Source: Chthonomonas sp. UBA2387
Lineage (GTDB): Bacteria > Armatimonadota > Fimbriimonadia > Fimbriimonadales > Fimbriimonadaceae
NCBI GenBank assembly: GCA_002343445.1
Contig: DDSP01000032.1
Span: 1 to 64,000 of the forward strand
Length of the DNA: 64,000 nucleotides
Reading direction: 5' to 3'
Shown: piece by piece, positions 49,903 to 58,016 of the stretch
How the letters are laid out: the number at the start of each line of letters is the position of its first letter
Position numbering within the stretch: the stretch's first letter is position 1
Notes under the pieces: generated by a model
Databases searched by the model: none
What the model saw: the letters and a program-made list of their open reading frames with translations, nothing else
What the model was told of the DNA's origin: nothing
Position numbers and translations under genes: made by a program

Positions 49903-51045
49903 TCATCGCCCGTCGGCGGTACCGCTGGCGGTAGAAGAGCAGACGAGCGACGAGTACTCGGCCCAGAGCTTTGAGAGCCATTCCCGCTTCGTTTCCTCGC
50001 GGTAGCGCGTGTAGTGGCGTTCGTTCACCCCTGTCTGCGCGTGCCCCATCAGCTCCTTCCGCCACTCTTCGGGGCAGCCGAGATCGGCCAGGTGCGAGTT
50101 GAAACCCGCGCGCAGCGCATGGATGGTCAGCCGCCTGACACCGGCACGCTCGGCCAGGACCGGGAGAGCGTGCGTCAGGCCCTCTGGTCGGACGAGGCGA
50201 CCCTTCCACAGAGTCAGGTGGCCGCGCTTGGCCCAAGAACGGATCTCGGTCGCCATCGGCTCGGGAAGCGGCAGCCAGCGGTCGCTGGCCAGAGTCTTGA
50301 GCGGGCCCGTCGTCACTTCCCTGCCGATCACCTCGACGTCGCGCTGGATGTGCAGCGACCCGTCGAGCAGATCCTCGGCCATGACGCCGAAGGCTTCGCC
50401 TCGCCTGAGCCCGAGCAGGGCGCACAGCCACAGCGGCCGGAACCACGTCGTGCCCTTTGCGACCTCGATCAGCTTCGACGCTTCTTCGAGCGTGTAGGCG
50501 GAGACGACGCGCCGGGTGCGCTCGGGAGGCAATTCGACGTGGCGGACGGGGTTCCGCTTGATCAGGTCGTCTGCCTCGGCCATTTCCATGATCGCGTGCA
50601 GGACCTTGCGGAGGTGGCCCACGCTCGACCGACTCAGCGGGCCGTAGCGGCGGGTGGACGGTGTGCCTTTGGGCGAGACGACGACCGTGGTGCGGTCGTC
50701 TCGGCCCTTGGAGAGCAGGAACGCTTGGACGTGGTGGCGGCCGAGCTCGTCCACCAGGATCGAGCCGAGGGCGGGCATGATGTGGGATGCGGCCCAGTCC
50801 ACCTGTTCGCGCCACTTGTAGCTGTGTTCGGCCAGAGTGGGCGCGTAGATGCGGGCGAAGTACTCCTCGAGCGTCGGCCTGGCTTGGATCGGCGCGGTGG
50901 CGCGCTCGATTGCGGCGGCGGCCAGCTTATGCGCGAGCTTTCGCTCTGCTTCCTCGGGTGTCTTGCCGTAGGCCGAGAGCCTTTTGCCAGTCGGCTCTCG
51001 CTTCGTGGCCTCCCAGAGGCCGGTCGGTTTGTGGAATCTCGCCAT
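49903..51045 (-). CDS. int: tyrosine recombinase (integrase)
   Basis: This is a 380-residue phage-type integrase. An AP2-like arm-binding N-terminus (WEATKREPTGKRLSAYGKTP) leads to a core-binding SAM-like domain and a catalytic domain with Arg in CALLGLRRGEAFG (about residue 210), H-x-x-R in IHALRAGFNSHLAD, His in LMGHAQTGVNERHYTRY, and the nucleophile Tyr at the end of that motif. The start at 51045 has AGGAAGGAACGAG upstream; a longer frame to 51150 is spurious. It faces the tRNA-Pro gene used as attachment site and is the last gene of the leftward operon. Confidence 0.93.
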   Translation of the reverse strand: MARFHKPTGLWEATKREPTGKRLSAYGKTPEEAERKLAHKLAAAAIERATAPIQARPTLEEYFARIYAPTLAEHSYKWREQVDWAASHIMPALGSILVDELGRHHVQAFLLSKGRDDRTTVVVSPKGTPSTRRYGPLSRSSVGHLRKVLHAIMEMAEADDLIKRNPVRHVELPPERTRRVVSAYTLEEASKLIEVAKGTTWFRPLWLCALLGLRRGEAFGVMAEDLLDGSLHIQRDVEVIGREVTTGPLKTLASDRWLPLPEPMATEIRSWAKRGHLTLWKGRLVRPEGLTHALPVLAERAGVRRLTIHALRAGFNSHLADLGCPEEWRKELMGHAQTGVNERHYTRYREETKREWLSKLWAEYSSLVCSSTASGTADGR

Positions 51046-51238
51046 CTCGTTCCTTCCTAAGTGTTTCGACCAGGTCGTCCAACTCCTGCACGAGGAACGC
51101 GCCGGTGGACAGAGGTCGGATGCGGCCGGTGCGGACGAACCGCTCGACAAACTGCCGCTGCGTGATGCCCATGAGCTCGGCGGCGTCCCTGCGGGAGACG
51201 CACGCGGCGGGCGTGTGGACGTGGCGCGGGACCCTCAT
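50927..51238 (-). CDS. excisionase-like helix-turn-helix protein
   Basis: This is a 103-residue protein with a MerR/Xis-type winged helix at residues 14-60 (SRRDAAELMGITQRQFVERF then VRTGRIRPLSTGAFL). Position just before int suggests it controls integration direction. The ATG at 51238 overlaps the previous stop (ATGA). Its 3' end overlaps int by 119 bases in another frame; the tail after residue 65 is Arg/Gly-rich, so the functional part may end before the overlap. Confidence 0.65.
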   Translation of the reverse strand: MRVPRHVHTPAACVSRRDAAELMGITQRQFVERFVRTGRIRPLSTGAFLVQELDDLVETLRKERDGEIPQTDRPLGGHEARADWQKALGLRQDTRGSRAKARA

Positions 51239-51420
51239 CGGGCCTCCCTCGCGTAGACGTCTTTGGCGGGCTCTCGGACCTCGATCTCGACGCCGCATGG
51301 GTAGCGGCAGGTCAGCACGTCCTCCATCGTCCGCCAGTCCAGCAGACAGGTCCAGCTCGCAGGCTCCTCGATTTCGATTTCGGCGTTTATGATCCGAAGA
51401 GGGAACGCGACCGGGGTCAT
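51235..51420 (-). CDS. small element protein, unknown
   Basis: This 61-residue protein is acidic and beta-rich (RIINAEIEIEEPASWTCLLD). No family. ATGA overlaps on both sides place it firmly in the coupled leftward operon. Confidence 0.6.
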   Translation of the reverse strand: MTPVAFPLRIINAEIEIEEPASWTCLLDWRTMEDVLTCRYPCGVEIEVREPAKDVYAREAR

Positions 51421-51623
51421 CGCTGCCGGGCCTCCTCCCACTGCATGTACTCCCTGGCGAGGGAGTCCGCCATGTGGATGGCCATCTGGCTGATCGCGGT
51501 CGGCTCTACGGTGCCGAAGTCGAGGTAGCCCTTCATGTCCGGGCACGCGAACTTGGCGACCAGGTGACCCGCGATCTGGGGCGCGAAGGTCTCGACCAGG
51601 CGTTCGTAGCGCGCGTCAGCCAT
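51417..51623 (-). CDS. small element protein, unknown
   Basis: This 68-residue, mostly helical protein (RYERLVETFAPQIAGHLVAK) has no family I recognise. Its stop overlaps the next ATG. Confidence 0.6.
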   Translation of the reverse strand: MADARYERLVETFAPQIAGHLVAKFACPDMKGYLDFGTVEPTAISQMAIHMADSLAREYMQWEEARQR

Positions 51624-51675
51624 TGCCCACCTCGCCGACCCACGGCCACCAGTGGAGGAGGAGGACGAAGATCAC
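51616..51675 (-). CDS. 19-residue hydrophobic peptide (possible)
   Basis: GTG at 51675 sits in the stop of the parB-like gene (GTGA), and the frame MIFVLLLHWWPWVGEVGNG stops inside the start of the next gene. It fills the only gap in an otherwise fully overlapping operon and reads as a short membrane-inserting peptide rich in Trp. It is too short to be certain. Confidence 0.35.
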   Translation of the reverse strand: MIFVLLLHWWPWVGEVGNG

Positions 51676-53162
51676 GAGGCCTCCTTCTTCCGCTTGCGCT
51701 CGGGCTTCTCGGGCTCGGCGGCTTTGAGTTCGGCTTCGACGGCCTTGCGGATGGCGGACGCGTCGATGCCGAGTTCGGCGGCGAGGCGCTTCGAGCGCTC
51801 CATCGTCATGTCGTAGGCGTAGGAACCGGGCTCCTCGTCCGTCCCGAGCTCGCGTGCCGCCTGGTAGGTCAGGGCGTGGCGCAGGACGGTTTCATCATCG
51901 AGCGCCAGGAACTCCGGCCAGTCCTGGACGCACGCCGCTTCGGCGAGTTGGAGCCTCTCGTAGTCGTTGGCCGCAACCGCAACGAGGACGCGGAGACTCT
52001 GGCCGTTGACTTCGCTTGGCAGGTTCTCCTCGATCGCGGCCTTCAGGCGCTTTCGGTACTCGCGGACCACCCGGTGCTTGGCCAGCTTCTTGGCTTGCTC
52101 GTCGCGCTCCTTGGCGTTTCGAGCCGCCTCGCTCATGGCGGCGCGGAAGGTCTTGCCGGTGAGCGGGTTCACGACCACCGTGTCTCCCTGCTCATGCTTG
52201 TAGCCGTTGAGCTGAAAGTCTTGGATGGAGCGCTCGCCGTGCGGAATTCCGCGGTTGTAGCCGTTTGACGCAAAGACGACATTCTCGCCTTCGGCCCTCA
52301 ATCGTTCTGCGATGCGCGAGGAGTTCGCGGTCAGCTTCTTGTTGTAGCAGTCGGGCGCGAGGCACGCGTCCTGCGTCTCGCCCCAGAGGGCGGCTTGGGC
52401 TCCGGTGCGCTTTGGGCACGTGGTGCACGCTCCCGCATCGGGGACCAGCTCGGCGTCAGCGAGGTCGAAGGGGGCGTTGGCCAGCCTGTGTCCGTACCGG
52501 GTCTCGATTTCATTCTGGAGCCGACCGACCGCTGTTTTTGCCGGGCTCAGGTTGGACCAGTCGTAGTGCATGACGCTGCCCTTCCAAACCACATCGCAGA
52601 TCAGGTTGCCGAGCACCTCCTTCTGGACGTCGGCTGGCAGGGTGGCCAGGATGTGCGCGTGGCCGAGGAGGATCAGGTCGTTCTCGAGGGCATCGCGGCC
52701 CTCGGGGATGAGCGAGAGCAGCTTCATGCGGCCGACCACGTACTGCGGGGTGCGGCCGATCCGGCTTGCGAGTTCTTTCACGCGGTCGCGCATTTCGAGC
52801 TCGGGCCAGCGGAGATTCACCAGGCGATGGAAACCCTCGGCTTCTTCGAGCGGCTCGACGTCGGCGCGCTGGTTGTTCTCGATGACCGCGACTTCGAGGG
52901 CCTCGGCGTCGGTGAGCGGTTTGACGATCGCCGGGATGGTGTCCAGGCCCGCCAGTTGGGCGGCGCGCCACCGGCGTTCGCCGGCCACGAGCTCGTAGGT
53001 CGAATCGTCGGCGCGTTCGGGCGGCGTGGGGCGCACGATCACGGGCTCGAGCACGCCGAACTGCCTGATGCTCTCGGCGAGTTCGGCGAGCCTGGCTTCA
53101 TCGAAGCGCTTGCGCGGGTTGTAGGGCGAGCGGGCGATCAGGGAGAGTTTGAGTTCGGTCAT
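51672..53162 (-). CDS. ParB/Spo0J-like protein with Cys-rich middle domain
   Basis: This is a 496-residue protein. The N-terminal ParB nuclease-like domain has SPYNPRKRFDEARLAELAES, ELVAGERRWRAAQLAG (the CTP-binding GERRxRA motif, about residue 60) and IENNQRADVEPLEEAEGFHR. A helix-turn-helix follows (LASRIGRTPQYVVGRMKLL). Then comes an unusual middle region with CTTCPKRTGAQAAL...DACLAPDCYNKKL (about 245-275), probably a zinc site. The rest is helical with a Lys-rich tail. It could segregate an extrachromosomal form of the element or act as a regulator; no ParA is present in the window. Confidence 0.8.
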   Translation of the reverse strand: MTELKLSLIARSPYNPRKRFDEARLAELAESIRQFGVLEPVIVRPTPPERADDSTYELVAGERRWRAAQLAGLDTIPAIVKPLTDAEALEVAVIENNQRADVEPLEEAEGFHRLVNLRWPELEMRDRVKELASRIGRTPQYVVGRMKLLSLIPEGRDALENDLILLGHAHILATLPADVQKEVLGNLICDVVWKGSVMHYDWSNLSPAKTAVGRLQNEIETRYGHRLANAPFDLADAELVPDAGACTTCPKRTGAQAALWGETQDACLAPDCYNKKLTANSSRIAERLRAEGENVVFASNGYNRGIPHGERSIQDFQLNGYKHEQGDTVVVNPLTGKTFRAAMSEAARNAKERDEQAKKLAKHRVVREYRKRLKAAIEENLPSEVNGQSLRVLVAVAANDYERLQLAEAACVQDWPEFLALDDETVLRHALTYQAARELGTDEEPGSYAYDMTMERSKRLAAELGIDASAIRKAVEAELKAAEPEKPERKRKKEAS

Positions 53163-53362
53163 GGTCTTGTTGCCGCCGATGCGGCGCGTTGTTGGGCGCG
53201 GAGGGATCGGGCGTGGGCCTCGAGGTTGTTGGCCTCGGTGGTCCAGAGATCGATCTCGGTGTCGATGGCGGCGCGGCGCTGTTTGAGCTCGGCGACGCGT
53301 TCTCGCGCGGCCGCGGCTCGGGCGTCGAGGTCGTCCGGGTTGGAGAGTTCGGGTGTGGTCAT
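53159..53362 (-). CDS. small coiled-coil protein
   Basis: This 67-residue protein is a single predicted coiled coil (ARERVAELKQRRAAIDTEID). No family. ATGA overlaps with both neighbours. Confidence 0.55.
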   Translation of the reverse strand: MTTPELSNPDDLDARAAAARERVAELKQRRAAIDTEIDLWTTEANNLEAHARSLRAQQRAASAATRP

Positions 53363-53691
53363 CGGTTCACCATTTGGGCCAGCCACCAGCACGCGTAGGC
53401 GATGGAGGCGATGGCGACGGAGGCGGCTTTCCAGCGGTTCAGGACCAGGGCCCTGTGCTGTCGGCGCTCCCAGCGGGACTGGCCCTGGGCGGCGCGGTAG
53501 ATGCGCTCGAGGGCGGCCTCGTCGGCGATGTTGCGGGCGGCGTTCAGGGCGTCGGCGTAGCGCTGGTGGCCGCTGGACCGCATCGTGCCGCCGTCCGGCA
53601 GCCAGACGGTGGCCGACCACGTGTCGCGGTCGCCTTCGACCTGGATCGGCGCGCCGCGGTAGACGCAGCTCGAGCAGAGGCGGCGCTTCAC
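53359..53691 (-). CDS. small protein with C-terminal membrane helix
   Basis: This 110-residue protein starts at a GTG overlapping the previous stop (GTGA). It has an N-terminal CSSC pair and WSATVWLPDGGTMRSSG strands, then a basic helix and a membrane helix at the end (ASVAIASIAYACWWLAQMV). Unknown function. Confidence 0.55.
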   Translation of the reverse strand: MKRRLCSSCVYRGAPIQVEGDRDTWSATVWLPDGGTMRSSGHQRYADALNAARNIADEAALERIYRAAQGQSRWERRQHRALVLNRWKAASVAIASIAYACWWLAQMVNR

Positions 53692-54161
53692 AGCGACTCC
53701 TCCTCTGGAACTCCGGCGACGATCTGCCCGCGCCTTGTGACACGGTAGGTACGCCCGGCCCAGGCTGGCGTGTTCATCAGCTCCATCAGCCCGCGTTCGA
53801 CCAACCCGTCCACAACTGGGTCCTGCCCTACGTTGTAGTGGTTGCGCCAGCCGAGCGTTTTTGAAGGCCATCCGAGGGAATGGAGCAGAGTGTGGAATTC
53901 GGCCTCCGTGACGGGTTCGATGCGGCGATTGACCACCCGCGCCAACACCTCGACGGCATACATCGGGTAGCGCGTGGAAACCGAACGCGATCCGTCGCGC
54001 TCGCCGAACGTGCTTTTGTCGTAGGCGATGGCGATGCACGTCAGGTCGCTGTGGCCGACGATGAACCTGGCGTGTCGGCTGGGCACCGTTTGGCCGGGTT
54101 GGACGAGGTACGCCGTCCGTGTGTTGGCATAGATCGCTGGGGTGTTGCCTTTGTGCTTCAT
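53688..54161 (-). CDS. element protein with winged-helix-like C-terminus
   Basis: This 157-residue protein is not recognised. The second half (EAEFHTLLHSLGWPSKTLGW ... DGLVERGLMELMN, GRTYRVTRRGQIVAG) has the pattern of a winged helix. It is in the coupled leftward operon. Confidence 0.55.
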   Translation of the reverse strand: MKHKGNTPAIYANTRTAYLVQPGQTVPSRHARFIVGHSDLTCIAIAYDKSTFGERDGSRSVSTRYPMYAVEVLARVVNRRIEPVTEAEFHTLLHSLGWPSKTLGWRNHYNVGQDPVVDGLVERGLMELMNTPAWAGRTYRVTRRGQIVAGVPEEESL

Positions 54162-54451
54162 CGGCTGGCCCTCCTCGCCCAACGGCGGATGTCGCGGTCG
54201 CCGAACTCGACCACCGCGGCGTTGGCGACGGCCCATTCGAGGGCCTGGCGCATGGCCTCGGCGCGATCGTCTGCGATACCCGACGCGACGCACGGGCCGT
54301 TCCAGATGGGACGACGGTGATAGGGGCAGACCACCGCCCACTGCGCGCGGCCGCCGATCGAGTCGGTGAACACCCTCACCATGGCGTAGCGGGCGCGGGT
54401 GCGCGGCCTGGACGGCCACGCTTCGCCTGGAAGTCGGAGGCGGGATTTCAT
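54158..54451 (-). CDS. small basic element protein, unknown
   Basis: This 97-residue protein is Arg-rich, with AQWAVVCPYHRRPIWNGPCV that could bind a metal. No family. ATGA overlaps on both sides. Confidence 0.5.
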   Translation of the reverse strand: MKSRLRLPGEAWPSRPRTRARYAMVRVFTDSIGGRAQWAVVCPYHRRPIWNGPCVASGIADDRAEAMRQALEWAVANAAVVEFGDRDIRRWARRASR

Positions 54452-54915
54452 CGTCTTGCGGCCACCTCTTGGGCCATCCGGTCGTAGGCTTCGGCCTCGG
54501 TGATCTTGCGGAGGGTGTCCTCGGCGTGGCCGAGGTCCTTGCACGACTCGATGCGGACGCCCTTGCGCGTTTCGATCGCGACGGCGTGCCCCGTGCCGGT
54601 CTGATAGATCCGGTAGGGGAGGCCGTTGCACGTCCCGCGCTGCACCAGCTCGCCGCCTTCGACCACGGCCTGGCGCAGGTCGGCTTTGAGCTGGTCGTAG
54701 TCGGGCTCGCCGACGCCGTAGACGCGGGCGGTTTCCCGGTCGCGCGTTTCGCCGGCCGCGATCGAGAGCCGCTCGAGGGTGCGTTGCAGGTCCTCGATCT
54801 GCGGTCGGAGCCCGCGGTGGCAGTGTGGACAGAGTTGGCGGGCGTCTCTGAGCTGGCGGCGCGCGATGGCCGCCAGCTTCTGGATGCGCTCGAGGTCGGC
54901 CAGGACCTGCGTCAT
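54448..54915 (-). CDS. element protein with N-terminal CxxCH motif
   Basis: This 155-residue protein has an N-terminal helix, CPHCHRGLRPQ at about residue 29, a coiled coil, and a beta-rich C-terminal half (YRIYQTGTGHAVAIETRKGV). It is cytosolic (no signal), so CPHCH is more likely a zinc site than haem attachment. Unknown function. Confidence 0.5.
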   Translation of the reverse strand: MTQVLADLERIQKLAAIARRQLRDARQLCPHCHRGLRPQIEDLQRTLERLSIAAGETRDRETARVYGVGEPDYDQLKADLRQAVVEGGELVQRGTCNGLPYRIYQTGTGHAVAIETRKGVRIESCKDLGHAEDTLRKITEAEAYDRMAQEVAARR

Positions 54916-55790
54916 CGCTCGTCTCCCTCGAATTCGGAGTTGCGGAGCATCCGGCCCCATTGGGTGATGTACGCGTCGTCGGGTCCGGTCGGCGGCCGGC
55001 CAGGACCGCTGGCGTGGACCAGCGTGAGCTGTTTCACGTGGAACACGCGCGGGGTGCGGTTTCGCTCGGGGATGCCGCCCGGGTAGTAGTCGATCGAGAA
55101 CCGGGCCTTGGTCGGGCACTCGGGTTCGCCGAGGCGGTAGGTGTTGCCGTAGTGGACGACGGTGTCGGGCCGGGCGGTGGCCTCGGCGGCTTCGATCCCT
55201 CCTCGGCCCTCGCCAGGCTTGGGAAGGACGAGCTCGCGGAGGCCGTCGGCGTGGTAGAACGCCTTGACTTCGAAGCCGTTGGAGCGGACTCGCTTGGCCA
55301 CGATCTCGGCGGCGGCGCGTTCGCACGTGCACCCGGCGATCTGCTCTTGGATATGCGGAGGCGCGAGGACCATGTCCGTGGCGTCGCCGCGGCGCCAGTA
55401 GCAGCGGATGATGCGGCCGGATTGGCCGATCTGCTTGTCGTGCCGGATCTTCAGCACGATGGTCTCGTGGTCGTATTCCGCGCCGACCGCCTTGCTGGCG
55501 GCGTCCACGATGGCCTGGTCGGCCTGGCGGGCGAGGTAGGCCTGCTTGACCGCTTCCGCGTCGCGGGCGGCGACCTGGGCCTCGGCGCTTCGGGCGGCGC
55601 TTCGAGCGGCCTCGACGGCGCGCTTGTGGGCTTCGGCTCGATCGGCGGCGGCCTGGCGCTCGGCGAGGACCTCGGCGACGGGCCGCATGCGGCCGCCCAC
55701 GAGGATGTTGGCTCCGGGCACGTTCTGCAGCGCGGAGAGCAGGGTTCCCTGGCGCGGCTGGTACTGGCTGTTCGGTTCGGTTCGGTTCAT
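54912..55790 (-). CDS. first gene of the leftward operon, unknown function
   Basis: This is a 292-residue protein. An Ala-rich long helix (about residues 40-90) precedes a mixed region with DHETIVLKIRHDKQIGQSGR, IAGCTCERAAAEIVAKRVRS and FHVKQLTLVHASG. No family recognised. AGGAGA seven bases before ATG 55790 and a strong promoter at 55820-55848 make it the head of the operon. The first codons are a CGAACC repeat. Confidence 0.6.
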   Translation of the reverse strand: MNRTEPNSQYQPRQGTLLSALQNVPGANILVGGRMRPVAEVLAERQAAADRAEAHKRAVEAARSAARSAEAQVAARDAEAVKQAYLARQADQAIVDAASKAVGAEYDHETIVLKIRHDKQIGQSGRIIRCYWRRGDATDMVLAPPHIQEQIAGCTCERAAAEIVAKRVRSNGFEVKAFYHADGLRELVLPKPGEGRGGIEAAEATARPDTVVHYGNTYRLGEPECPTKARFSIDYYPGGIPERNRTPRVFHVKQLTLVHASGPGRPPTGPDDAYITQWGRMLRNSEFEGDER

Positions 55791-55819
55791 TTCGTCGTCT
55801 CCTGTGCGGTGACGACTCT

Positions 55820-55848
55820 ATGATAACACAGATTGTTTAGTTTTGCAA
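55820..55848 (-). promoter_or_regulatory. leftward early promoter of the element
   Basis: On the minus strand TTGCAA (55848-55843), 17 bases, then TATCAT (55825-55820). It drives the twelve-gene operon ending in int. Confidence 0.75.
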
Positions 55849-55869
55849 ACACTTTCTAAAGAAAATGTT
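55848..55869. promoter_or_regulatory. 22-bp palindromic operator next to the leftward promoter
   Basis: Half-sites AACACTTTCT and AACATTTTCT (on opposite strands) form a palindrome with 9 of 11 pairs matching. It overlaps the edge of the -35 box, as expected for a CI/Cro-type operator. A related half-site AACATTTTGA is at the repressor start (57945-57954). Confidence 0.55.
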
Positions 55870-56097
55870 GACGCTCCTGTGCCCGGCATGGGCCCGTGCG
55901 GGGAAAGGGTTGGCAAGGGTGGCGCGGCTTGGTCGCCGAAAACGGGTCGGCTGCCGCGCCGGTGAAGTCGATGAAGAAACAGAAGAACAGTGAAGTTCAG
56001 TGAAGTGTATGGAAGGTCAGGGAAGGCGCGCGGGCGCGCGGGCGCGCGCGCGCGTTGCGTTGCCCTGAGGTTAGCCCCCGGGCTGAGTGGACCAGAG
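55870..56097. other. intergenic, GC dinucleotide run
   Basis: No gene seen. It holds an imperfect repeat of AGTGAAGT/AGGGAAGG units (55989-56027) and a GCGCGCGGGCGCGCG-type run (56026-56057). It separates the leftward operon from the DUF5615 gene. Confidence 0.4.
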
Positions 56098-56484
56098 TCA
56101 GAGCACGTCGTCGGAGTTGGGCGGATAGTCGACGAACGGACTCAGCCCGATGAACTCATTGCTGCAGTTGCCCTCGTAGACCTTGATCGCGTTCAAGATG
56201 GTTCGGGCCTGTTTCCAATAAGCCGGGAAGGGTGGATAGAACGCGAGGATCCCGGGGTGCTGGATGCCTGTTCTGTGAAGGGCCAAGAAATCGTCCGCGT
56301 TGCGCGTCACGAGAATCCTCTCGGACTCGATGGCCGCTGCTAGCACCACGTCGTCGTCTGCGTCCGTAAGTCCAAGGGAGTACACGGTGGCGACGTCGCA
56401 CCCGCTCGCCGCCAGCTCGGAGACGGTTGTCTTGCGCTGGCTGTCCTCGTCAAAGAGAATCCGAATCTTGGGCTGCTCGTTCAC
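56098..56484 (-). CDS. DUF5615 PIN-like toxin
   Basis: This is a 128-residue protein of the PIN-like DUF5615 kind: IRILFDEDSQRKTT at the N-terminus with the first acidic residues, TDADDDVVLAAAIESERILV, and TRNADDFLAL with the second acidic site. It would be an RNase toxin partnered by the DUF433 protein encoded just upstream. The start is GTG at 56484, overlapping that gene's stop (GTGA). Confidence 0.8.
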   Translation of the reverse strand: MNEQPKIRILFDEDSQRKTTVSELAASGCDVATVYSLGLTDADDDVVLAAAIESERILVTRNADDFLALHRTGIQHPGILAFYPPFPAYWKQARTILNAIKVYEGNCSNEFIGLSPFVDYPPNSDDVL

Positions 56485-56723
56485 CGAGTGGCCGCCCTCT
56501 TGATCGCTTCCCGCTCTTTGCGCAGGATGAGTTCTCGATTGGCTCTGCACCACTCGACGGCTTCCCGGACCGCTGCAACACTCACGTAGTGATCGTCTGC
56601 GGCTTCCTCAATGGTCAAGCCAGCCATCTCAAGGTGATGCACGACCGTCCACGCACGCTTGCGGGTGCCTTTGATGAACATCTCCCACGACCCAGGGCGC
56701 TGGGCAAGGTGCTCGAACGTCAT
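56481..56723 (-). CDS. DUF433 antitoxin
   Basis: This 80-residue protein has IKGTRKRAWTVVHHLEMAGL followed by TIEEAADDHYVSVAAVREAV, the GTR-x-x-V and helix-turn-helix pattern of DUF433 antitoxins (VapB45 type). DUF433 and DUF5615 genes commonly form pairs. ATGA overlaps with both neighbours give a three-gene cassette. Confidence 0.8.
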   Translation of the reverse strand: MTFEHLAQRPGSWEMFIKGTRKRAWTVVHHLEMAGLTIEEAADDHYVSVAAVREAVEWCRANRELILRKEREAIKRAATR

Positions 56724-57073
56724 GTCGGATCCGTTGGAATGCTTGGGAGGCTGCGTAGCAGTTCCTCGAGAATCACGTGGGCGTCTCGGGCGGCAGGCCC
56801 ACACTGGTGGATCAGCGCCGCAGCCAAACGGATGGCGTGCGGAACACCGAGCACAAAGGTGGCGATGGCCTCGGTCGCCACCGAAGCCTGGCCACTTTCA
56901 CCCGGAGATTCGAGGCAATGCATCTTCCGCAGGTAGAAAGTAGTGAACACTTCCTCCGCCGTCGCGCGGACCATTGCGTGGTTGGCGTAGTAGACCGGGC
57001 TGTCGATTTCGGACTGTCGATCGACAAGGGTTACCACTTCAATTTGCTGCGGCGGTTTCGATGGTTCGGGCAT
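56720..57073 (-). CDS. DUF3467-like protein
   Basis: This is a 117-residue protein. SPVYYANHAMVRATAEEVFT, then TFVLGVPHAIRLAAALIHQC, resembles DUF3467 (Y-x-N-x-x-x-V...F-x-x-DF and P-x-HA-x-x-L). Role unknown. It heads the toxin-antitoxin cassette. The start could be further upstream (57133). Confidence 0.6.
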   Translation of the reverse strand: MPEPSKPPQQIEVVTLVDRQSEIDSPVYYANHAMVRATAEEVFTTFYLRKMHCLESPGESGQASVATEAIATFVLGVPHAIRLAAALIHQCGPAARDAHVILEELLRSLPSIPTDPT

Positions 57074-57217
57074 CGGTTGCGTCCTCGGTTCATTCCAATC
57101 TTCGGAAGCCAGAACCCTGAACACCACTTCCAAGGTCCACAGCCACCGTTGTCAATACTTCGTACGCGAAAAAGTGTATCACGGTTGCCCATCGAATGCC
57201 TGCCGACTTATGTCTAG

Positions 57218-57949
57218 CTACACCACGGGCGCCGTGGCGGGATCCCAGCGTAGGCCGTTGGGGTCGGAGTCGGTGATGCGCCTGGGCCCGATGTCGCGCA
57301 CGTAGGCGACCAGGACGCCTTCGATCTCCCACTCCCTCGCCGTCGCCCTCGGGTAGGCCTGGTTGATGGGCACGAGCTCGAAGCCCTCGCCGTTGTGCCT
57401 GTAGACCTTGACCGTGAGGGCTTTCTCGTCGTTGCGGGCGAGGACGGTCTGGCCGATGCGGGCGCTCTTGGCCGCCTTGAACACGGCGATGTCGCCGGGG
57501 TGCAGGAACGGAAACATCGAGTCGCCGTCCACGACCACGCCGAAGCAGTCCTGGGCGACCAGGTGCGCGGGCACGGGCTCGAAGTCCTCGCACTGGTAGG
57601 GGTCGGTCCAGTGCCCCGCTCCGGCGCGGCTGACGATCGGCAGCATTGCGTCGGGGATCGGCTCGACTCGGAACGGAGTGGTGCGCTCGGCGACGGCCCT
57701 CGGCATCGGTGGCGGCGGTTCGTCCTGCGGGTCGCCCATGAGCCAATCCACGGTGACGCCCAAGACCCGAGCCGCTTTCAACACGATGTCGTTCGGTGGA
57801 TCGCTTCGGCCCGACTCCCAGTTGTAAAGCCTCTGCTGCGACACGTCGAGGCGGCGCGCCAGATCGGCCGGGCGCAGGGGGCCTGGCCCGACCGCCGAGC
57901 GGGCGATTCTGATCCTTTTGCCGATGTCGCCGACAGCCACAGCAAACAT
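57218..57949 (-). CDS. S24 (CI/LexA-like) phage repressor
   Basis: This is a 243-residue repressor. The N-terminal XRE helix-turn-helix (RPADLARRLDVSQQRLYNWE) is followed by a linker with a RAGAG possible self-cleavage site (about residue 132) and an S24 peptidase domain with the Ser in VVVDGDSMFPFLHPGDIAVF (about 161) and the Lys in ALTVKVYRHNGEG (about 199). It would keep the element silent and be inactivated on DNA damage. The start at 57949 is chosen because longer frames run into the divergent promoter. Confidence 0.9.
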   Translation of the reverse strand: MFAVAVGDIGKRIRIARSAVGPGPLRPADLARRLDVSQQRLYNWESGRSDPPNDIVLKAARVLGVTVDWLMGDPQDEPPPPMPRAVAERTTPFRVEPIPDAMLPIVSRAGAGHWTDPYQCEDFEPVPAHLVAQDCFGVVVDGDSMFPFLHPGDIAVFKAAKSARIGQTVLARNDEKALTVKVYRHNGEGFELVPINQAYPRATAREWEIEGVLVAYVRDIGPRRITDSDPNGLRWDPATAPVV

Positions 57950-57975
57950 TTTGAAAGAGTATTGTAGGCGAAGTG

Positions 57976-58004
57976 TTGAAAAAACTATAGGACTTGTGTA
58001 TGAT
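57976..58004 (+). promoter_or_regulatory. rightward early promoter of the element
   Basis: TTGAAA (57976-57981), 17 bases, TATGAT (57999-58004), directed at the Cro-like gene. It lies between the divergent repressor and Cro-like genes; AAGTGTT (57972-57978), half of the operator motif, overlaps the -35. Confidence 0.75.
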
Positions 58005-58016
58005 AGAGAGCATCTG

